This document shows positions 14,082 through 18,653 of a DNA stretch of 18,653 nucleotides, piece by piece (position 1 is the first letter of the stretch; every line of letters begins with the position of its first letter). Below the pieces are notes generated by a model, which saw only the letters and a program-made list of their open reading frames with translations, had not been told where the DNA came from and searched no databases. The position numbers and the translations under genes were made by a program. Source of the stretch: Bacteroidales bacterium (GTDB lineage Bacteria; Bacteroidota; Bacteroidia; Bacteroidales; UBA932); the NCBI GenBank assembly GCA_017556665.1, contig JAFYMJ010000166.1:1-18653 (forward strand), in the 5' to 3' direction.

Positions 14082-15464
14082 TTAAAAAATCTCTTTAACC
14101 AACTGCCCAATATTGCTAATTTGAACAACTTTAAGGTTACTGTTTTTAATTGGGGCTATTTTGTTGAATGCAGAAACAAAAATCTTTTCAAATCCAAGTT
14201 TGGATGCCTCCAAAATCCGTTTTTCTATTTGACTTACCGGCCTTATTTCTCCACTCAAGCCAATTTCTGCTGCAAAAGCGTATTTTGATGAAATCTCTGT
14301 ATCAAAGTTTGATGAGAGGATAGCTGCAACAATGGCAAGGTCGCAAGCAGGATCTGATACCTTTAAACCTCCGGCTATATTAAGGAATACATCTTTCTGC
14401 CCCAACTTGAATCCAACTCTTTTCTCCAGAACGGCAAGGAGCATGTTAAGGCGTCTTACATCAAAGCCAGTAGCGGAGCGTTGTGGCGTTCCGTATGCGG
14501 CAGAACTTACCAATGACTGTACCTCTATAAGGAATGGTCTGGTACCATCAAGCATTGCTGCAACAGCAACACCACTCAGATTTTCTGAGTGCATTGGAAT
14601 GAACATCTCCGACGGATTAAGAATCTCCTCCAATCCATTGGATGACATCTGGTACACAGCAATCTCTGCAGTAGAGCCAAATCTGTTCTTTATGCTCCTA
14701 AGAATTCTGTAAGAGTGGCGTGAGTCCCCCTCGAACTGCAAAACAACATCTACTATATGTTCAAGCACTTTAGGCCCGGCAAGGGTTCCATCTTTTGTGA
14801 TATGTCCAATTAGAATAACAGGAGTGTTGCTCTCTTTGGCATATCTTAGCAAAGAAGCTGCACACTCCCTTACTTGTGATACGCTTCCAGCCGACGATTC
14901 TATGCTGCCTGAATATATTGTCTGTATTGAGTCAATAATAAGGAGTTCTGGAGCAATTTCCTTGGATTGGGTAAGGATGTTTTCCAAAGATGTCTCGGCA
15001 AGTACAATACAGTTGTCATGAGCTCCACCAAGTCTGTCTGCTCTAAGTCTTATCTGTTTTGCACTCTCTTCTCCCGATACATATAATGTCTTTATTGATT
15101 TGTTCCCCAAAGGAATCTGCAGGCTTAATGTAGATTTTCCTATTCCAGGTTCTCCTCCAATAAGCACAAGAGAGCCTTTTACCATTCCCCCACCAAGAAC
15201 TCTGTCCAGCTCACTGGTATTGTTCCCAAGGATAATTCTGCTCTCTACAGATGAGTCTATTTTGGACAGGGGCTGGGGTTTGTTGTTTGTGGCACTGGCC
15301 AAAAAGGATTGCAGTCTGGATGTTGACAAGTTGTCGGCAGAAGATTTGCTTACTATCTCTTCTACCATAGTGTTCCACTCTCCGCACGCAGGACATTGTC
15401 CCATCCATTTGGGTGACTCGTTTCCACACGAGTTACAAAACCAAGCTTTTTTTACTTTTGCCAT
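14082..15464 (-). CDS. radA: RadA (Sms), DNA repair/branch-migration ATPase
   Basis: A RecA-related ATPase that processes recombination intermediates and aids homologous repair. ATG 15464 gives MAKVKKAWFCNSCG and 460 residues, the usual size. The zinc finger is C10-x2-C13 and C24-x2-C27 (CNSCGNESPKWMGQCPAC). Walker A is GEPGIGKS (104-111), Walker B is LLIIDS (about 174-179), and the RadA-specific KNRFG motif is at 259-263. The C-terminal Lon-protease-like domain includes GTPQRSATGFDVRRLNMLLAVLEKR and DVFLNIAGGLKVSDPACDLAIVAAILSS. A longer TTG start (15482) is excluded because it overlaps the predicted -7 box. Divergent from the exported hydrolase operon; transcription may run on into the lipoprotein genes, since no good terminator lies between. 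Confidence 0.96.
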   Translation of the reverse strand: MAKVKKAWFCNSCGNESPKWMGQCPACGEWNTMVEEIVSKSSADNLSTSRLQSFLASATNNKPQPLSKIDSSVESRIILGNNTSELDRVLGGGMVKGSLVLIGGEPGIGKSTLSLQIPLGNKSIKTLYVSGEESAKQIRLRADRLGGAHDNCIVLAETSLENILTQSKEIAPELLIIDSIQTIYSGSIESSAGSVSQVRECAASLLRYAKESNTPVILIGHITKDGTLAGPKVLEHIVDVVLQFEGDSRHSYRILRSIKNRFGSTAEIAVYQMSSNGLEEILNPSEMFIPMHSENLSGVAVAAMLDGTRPFLIEVQSLVSSAAYGTPQRSATGFDVRRLNMLLAVLEKRVGFKLGQKDVFLNIAGGLKVSDPACDLAIVAAILSSNFDTEISSKYAFAAEIGLSGEIRPVSQIEKRILEASKLGFEKIFVSAFNKIAPIKNSNLKVVQISNIGQLVKEIF

Positions 15465-15479
15465 AATATGCCATTTGTG

Positions 15480-15487
15480 CAAATTTA
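15480..15487 (-). promoter_or_regulatory. Bacteroidota-type -7 box for radA
   Basis: TAAATTTG on the minus strand is an exact TAnnTTTG match, with a TTTG 15 bp upstream as a possible, slightly close, -33 element. Transcription would start near 15473, giving a very short leader (about 9 nt) to ATG 15464 and ruling out the TTG start at 15482. Confidence 0.48.
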
Positions 15488-15522
15488 TGAATTATGCTTT
15501 TACAAATGAAAATAAAATAAGT

Positions 15523-15530
15523 TATATTTG
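15523..15530 (+). promoter_or_regulatory. Bacteroidota-type -7 box for the serine hydrolase operon
   Basis: TATATTTG, identical to the box before ispD. It predicts a start near 15537 and a leader of about 30 nt to ATG 15568. It faces away from the radA -7 box 35 bp to its left, so the two units are divergently transcribed from one short intergenic region. Confidence 0.5.
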
Positions 15531-15567
15531 TCTTTACGTATCAAGAAACAATATAAAACGGATAAAT

Positions 15568-17259
15568 ATGAGAAAACTTTTATTGGGAATCTTTGCAGCT
15601 ATGTTTATAGCAAGTGCCTCTTTTGCACAACAGCCAAATGCAGAAGAGATTGCAAATAAGATGGACAAATATGCTCAAGAGATTATTCAGACATGGCAAC
15701 TTCCAGGTATGGCAGTAGCACTTTCATTGGACAACAAGGTTATTTTGGCTAAAGGGTATGGCGTTAAGGAGATTACACCAGAGGATGGTATAGGATTTAG
15801 AGGTGTTGCAAAAAACAGGGACCTATGCAGTGGTGGCGTAAAGGCCATAGCAAATGAGAACGGTGCTCCAATCTTGTCAAATACTGTATTCCAGATAGGT
15901 AGCGTATCAAAGTCATTTACTGCTACAGTAATGGGACAGCTTGTAGATGAGGGTTTGGTAAAATGGACAGACACTGTAAAGAATATCCTTCCAGATTTTC
16001 AGTATTATGACCAGTATGTTACAGAGAATATGCAACTTATGGATGTTATGACTCACCGTACAGGTTTGCAGGGACAAGCTGGAACATATTTCCCTAATGT
16101 TGGTTATGACAGAGATGACATTTATCAGTTCCTTAAATATGTAAAACCGGTATACAGCTTTAGAGGTGCGTATAAATACAACAACTCTACATTTATAATT
16201 GCAGAGAAGATTATTGAGAAGCTAACTGGCAAAACTTGGGAGGAAAATGTTAAGGAGAGAGTGTTTGATAAAGTTAAAATGCCAAGCTCATCTGTAAATG
16301 CAGATGGTTTTGCTGCATCGGTAGCCAATGTGGCAACTCCTCACGACTATTCATATACAACTGTTGAGTTGGGTAAGGCTCAATTCCCAGAGCTTGTCAA
16401 AACTCCAGTTGGAACAAAAGGTGGTATTGTAACTCTTCCTCTTTATGGCGATGAGCAAGCTCTTTGCTGGTTAACAGGAATAGGACCTGCAGGTAGCGTG
16501 AACTCATCTGTTGAAGATATGATCAGATATGCCCAAATGCATATGAACAATGGTTATATTGTAGAGGCTAATGGAGATACAACAAGAGTTATGTCAGAGA
16601 GGGCAGCAAGAGATCTTCATAAAGGTTATACCATTACTTCTCAGGCCGACAACAGAACAACCCTTTATGCTAACTGTTGGTTTGTAGAGCAGAACAACAA
16701 GTACAGACTGTATTTCCATACAGGTACAACTTGGGGTTTTACAGCTTTGTGTTTCTTTGTTCCAGAAATTAAGGCTTGCGGTATTATCCTGGTTAATGCA
16801 GAGGCTGGTGACAGACCTAGATATGCTGTCATGAACAGATTCATTGATATGGTAACTGGTGCACAGGAGACAGATTACAACAAAGAGTATTTTGAGAAGT
16901 GGGTTGCAGGTGCAGAGAAAGGTTGGGTAGAGAAATTGGAGAAAGAGGCTAAAGCACCAGAGGCTGCAAAGAATGTAATTTCAGATAAAGATATAGTTGG
17001 TGAATACACAAAAGATGCTTTGTTTGGAAATGCAAAAATTACAAAAGAGAAAGATGGTTTGTATATTGAGATTGGCAAGATGGGCTTTAAGAACAAACTT
17101 CAATATATAAACGATGGTATTTATCACTTCCGTAGCGATGGTCACGCTTTCCCTCTAAAATTCACTTTTGATGAGAGTGGCAAGAAGGTTAATGGATTTA
17201 TTGTAGACTTCCAGTACAAAGAGGAAGATGGTTTTGGTGGTTGGACAAAAGTTAAATAA
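15568..17259 (+). CDS. Exported beta-lactamase-family (S12-like) serine hydrolase
   Basis: A secreted or periplasmic serine hydrolase of 563 residues; the family includes D-aminopeptidases, DD-peptidases, esterases and class C-type beta-lactamases. The signal peptide MRKLLLGIFAAMFIASASFA precedes a probable cleavage at A20/Q21. The nucleophile motif SxxK is in IGSVSKSFTAT (S112, K115), the second motif is Y204-N-N in YKYNNSTFIIAEKIIEKLTG, and the third is H384-T-G in YFHTGTTWGF. Thus all three active-site motifs are present, with YNN in place of the common YSN. An insertion-like stretch at about 70-104 precedes the nucleophile. The C-terminal part (about 472-563; VGEYTKDALFGNAKITKEKDGLYIEIG) resembles the DUF3471 beta-barrel often found in this family. 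The true start is this ATG; the frame is open much further left only because it runs antisense to radA. First gene of an operon with the C26 peptidase. The substrate is unknown. Confidence 0.9.
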   Translation: MRKLLLGIFAAMFIASASFAQQPNAEEIANKMDKYAQEIIQTWQLPGMAVALSLDNKVILAKGYGVKEITPEDGIGFRGVAKNRDLCSGGVKAIANENGAPILSNTVFQIGSVSKSFTATVMGQLVDEGLVKWTDTVKNILPDFQYYDQYVTENMQLMDVMTHRTGLQGQAGTYFPNVGYDRDDIYQFLKYVKPVYSFRGAYKYNNSTFIIAEKIIEKLTGKTWEENVKERVFDKVKMPSSSVNADGFAASVANVATPHDYSYTTVELGKAQFPELVKTPVGTKGGIVTLPLYGDEQALCWLTGIGPAGSVNSSVEDMIRYAQMHMNNGYIVEANGDTTRVMSERAARDLHKGYTITSQADNRTTLYANCWFVEQNNKYRLYFHTGTTWGFTALCFFVPEIKACGIILVNAEAGDRPRYAVMNRFIDMVTGAQETDYNKEYFEKWVAGAEKGWVEKLEKEAKAPEAAKNVISDKDIVGEYTKDALFGNAKITKEKDGLYIEIGKMGFKNKLQYINDGIYHFRSDGHAFPLKFTFDESGKKVNGFIVDFQYKEEDGFGGWTKVK

Positions 17260-17267
17260 TTGATTAT

Positions 17268-18014
17268 ATGAAAAGATTTTTACTACTTGTAGTTGTTGCA
17301 TTATTTACAGTAGGTGGATATGCACAAAAAATAGTTGGAGTATCGGCAACAGAGACTGATGCTGCATCTGCTCCTCTTACATATGTGAACGCAATCAAGA
17401 AAGCTGGTGGTGTACCATTGGTTATCCCTATGACAACAGATGAAAAGCAGCTTGAGGCAGTGTTGAATGTTATTGATGCACTTGTTATGACCGGAGGTGA
17501 GGATGTGGATCCGTTAAAATATTTTGGTGAGCAACCTCATCCAAATTTGGGAACAGTAGTCCCTTACAGAGATGAGTTTGATTATAAACTTATAAGAATG
17601 GCTGTTGCAAAAGGGATTCCTGTGTTGGGTATATGCAGAGGTGAGCAAATGCTTAATGTAGCTTTTGGAGGTACTCTAATCCAGGATATCCCTACACAAG
17701 TGAAAGGTACTTATGTAAAACACAGCCAAAAGGCACCTAGAAATTATGCTACACACACTATTACCATAGAGAAAGGCTCAAAACTTAATAAGATATTGGG
17801 TGTAACAGAGATTAATGTAAACTCATACCACCATCAGGCAGTTAAAGATGTAGCTCCTGGATTTAAAGCAACTGCTTATTCAAAAGATGGCGTTATTGAG
17901 GCTATTGAAATGATTGGCAATCCTAAAGTTATGGGTGTCCAATTCCACCCTGAGGGTTTTGTATCTGCAGGTGACGATACATTCATTGGATTGTTCAAAC
18001 AATTGTTGGAGTAA
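17268..18014 (+). CDS. Exported class C26 gamma-glutamyl-peptidase-like glutamine amidotransferase
   Basis: Class I glutamine-amidotransferase fold of the peptidase C26 group (gamma-glutamyl hydrolases, PuuD-like), which cleave gamma-glutamyl amide bonds. It has 248 residues. The N-terminus MKRFLLLVVVALFTVGGYA is a clear signal peptide with a likely cut at A19/Q20, so unlike cytoplasmic PuuD this enzyme is exported. Landmarks are ALVMTGGEDVDPLKYFGE (71-88), the nucleophile elbow VLGICRGEQMLNVAFGGTLIQD (C123), SYHHQAVKDVAPGF (186-199) and the rest of the triad in GVQFHPEG (H227, E229). It lies 8 bp after the serine hydrolase, so the two are surely cotranscribed. A joint role in breaking down peptides outside the cytoplasm (for example gamma-glutamyl bonds of peptidoglycan fragments or dietary peptides) is inference. 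Confidence 0.92.
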   Translation: MKRFLLLVVVALFTVGGYAQKIVGVSATETDAASAPLTYVNAIKKAGGVPLVIPMTTDEKQLEAVLNVIDALVMTGGEDVDPLKYFGEQPHPNLGTVVPYRDEFDYKLIRMAVAKGIPVLGICRGEQMLNVAFGGTLIQDIPTQVKGTYVKHSQKAPRNYATHTITIEKGSKLNKILGVTEINVNSYHHQAVKDVAPGFKATAYSKDGVIEAIEMIGNPKVMGVQFHPEGFVSAGDDTFIGLFKQLLE

Positions 18015-18035
18015 AAGCACCTTTATAAAAAATAT

Positions 18036-18067
18036 GAGCATGGTCAGATTTTTGGCCATGCTCTTTT
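18036..18067 (+). terminator. Intrinsic terminator after the hydrolase operon (bidirectional)
   Basis: GAGCATGG (18036-18043) and CCATGCTC (18056-18063) form a perfect 8-bp stem, extendable by three inner pairs around a GATTTT loop, followed by TTTT on the plus strand. On the minus strand a T-rich run also follows the stem, so it can serve the convergent kinase gene as well. Confidence 0.88.
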
Positions 18068-18086
18068 ATTGTATTCTTATCTTAAT

Positions 18087-18653
18087 TTACTCTTCTGTAA
18101 TTCCCATTACAGCTCTAATCTCTTTTTTGGCTTGTTTCCATCTTGGAACATCAACTCTTGAACCAATAACCTGAACTACTTGGGCAGAAATAATGGAGCC
18201 AACCTCGCCACAAACTTTAATAGGCATACCCAAAGAGTGAGCATATATGAATCCGGCAGCATAAATGTCTCCAGCTCCAGTAGCATCAATTGCTTTTCCT
18301 GGCCATGGCTGTATAAAATGGAATTCATCGCCACATTTTACCATAGAGCCGTTAGGACCTAATTTAACAACTGCAATCTTGCACATTTTTGCAATCTCAT
18401 CCAATGCTTCTCTTGGCTCTTTGCCTGTAAAGTATTTGGATTCTGTCTCATTTGCAAAAACTATATCCACGTAATTCTCTACAATATCATGAAGGAAAGC
18501 AAGGTTGCTCTCAACAACATTGTAGCTTGCCATATCTATTGAGATAATTGACCCAGCCTCTTTTGCAAGTTCTACAGCTCTTCTTACCAATGCATGGTTC
18601 TGTACAAGGTACCCCTCAATGTGAAAATAATCGTACCCTTTATAGTATTCTGG
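18087..18653 (-). CDS. PfkB-family carbohydrate/nucleoside kinase, C-terminal part (runs off the right edge)
   Basis: A ribokinase-like kinase that phosphorylates a sugar or nucleoside with ATP; cytoplasmic. The visible 188 residues are open from the right edge (reading PEYYKGYDYFHIEGYLVQNH) to TAA at 18089-18087, so the N-terminal part and start are missing; TTG 18590 is not the start. Landmarks are the IEGYLV strand, ISIDMASYNVVESN, YVDIVFANETESKYFTGKEP (the family's NexE element) and the PfkB signature IDATGAGDIYAAGFIYAHSLG, whose GAGD Asp is the catalytic base. It closely resembles Bacteroides proteins annotated as PfkB or adenosine kinase; the substrate cannot be fixed from this part. 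Convergent with the C26 peptidase across a shared terminator. Confidence 0.94.
   Translation of the reverse strand, partial: PEYYKGYDYFHIEGYLVQNHALVRRAVELAKEAGSIISIDMASYNVVESNLAFLHDIVENYVDIVFANETESKYFTGKEPREALDEIAKMCKIAVVKLGPNGSMVKCGDEFHFIQPWPGKAIDATGAGDIYAAGFIYAHSLGMPIKVCGEVGSIISAQVVQVIGSRVDVPRWKQAKKEIRAVMGITEE

Noticed and set aside
15465..15482. TTG start giving a six-residue longer RadA
   Set aside because: It overlaps the predicted -7 box and would precede the transcription start; MAKVKKAWFC from ATG 15464 is the normal RadA start.
15100..15567. Plus-strand frame open for 156 codons upstream of the serine hydrolase ATG
   Set aside because: It is antisense to radA, contains no export signal and encodes no recognisable protein; the signal peptide at 15568 marks the true start.
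1..18653. Mobile elements, CRISPR arrays, tRNA/rRNA genes or defence systems
   Set aside because: No transposase, integrase, direct-repeat array, tRNA-like cloverleaf or known defence gene was recognised; the window is mostly housekeeping genes with an accessory lipoprotein patch at 8.6-13.9 kb.

Overview
The window looks like chromosomal DNA of a Bacteroidota bacterium, most likely order Bacteroidales. The evidence is the close resemblance of PurH, the PfkB kinase, TopA and PBP1A to Bacteroides-type proteins, the AT-rich spacers with weak Shine-Dalgarno signals, several TAnnTTTG (-7) promoter boxes of the Bacteroidota kind, and DUF4493/fimbrillin-like lipoproteins with 'CSK' mature N-termini. 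The species cannot be named from this sequence. No tRNA, rRNA, insertion sequence, CRISPR array or phage gene was seen.

Layout. Positions 1-539 (-) hold the 5' part of purH, divergent from ispD (658-1368, +). ispD ends against a convergent Lrp/AsnC regulator (1369-1851, -), which lies downstream of topA (1903-4215, -). Divergent from topA is a cell-wall/translation operon: a class A penicillin-binding protein (4315-6687), ddl (6699-7727) and prmC (7728-8609). prmC converges on a DUF4493 lipoprotein (8606-9376, -), and the two TAG stops share one CTAG. Further right on the minus strand are a stand-alone TrpB2-type tryptophan synthase beta gene (9440-10726), a 730-residue fimbrillin-like lipoprotein (10958-13150), a second DUF4493 lipoprotein with a stop at codon 3 (13169-13897) and radA (14082-15464). 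Divergent from radA is a two-gene operon of exported hydrolases: a beta-lactamase-family serine hydrolase (15568-17259) and a class C26 glutamine-amidotransferase-like peptidase (17268-18014). A strong terminator separates it from a convergent, right-truncated PfkB-family sugar/nucleoside kinase (18087-18653, -).

The most interesting element lies in the gap upstream of trpB (about 10750-10892, minus strand). It contains a 15-codon leader ORF (MTIILNIRYWWLYRE) with tandem Trp codons, overlapping alternative RNA pairings and an intrinsic terminator. This is the full architecture of a ribosome-mediated tryptophan attenuator, here controlling a lone trpB2 with no trpA or other trp gene in view. 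It suggests tryptophan-responsive synthesis of TrpB2, possibly for making tryptophan from free indole.

The other notable points are the in-frame stop in the signal peptide of one of two paralogous DUF4493 lipoproteins, the lipoprotein cluster itself (possible cell-surface or pilus-related adhesin components), and the exported S12-like/C26 hydrolase pair.
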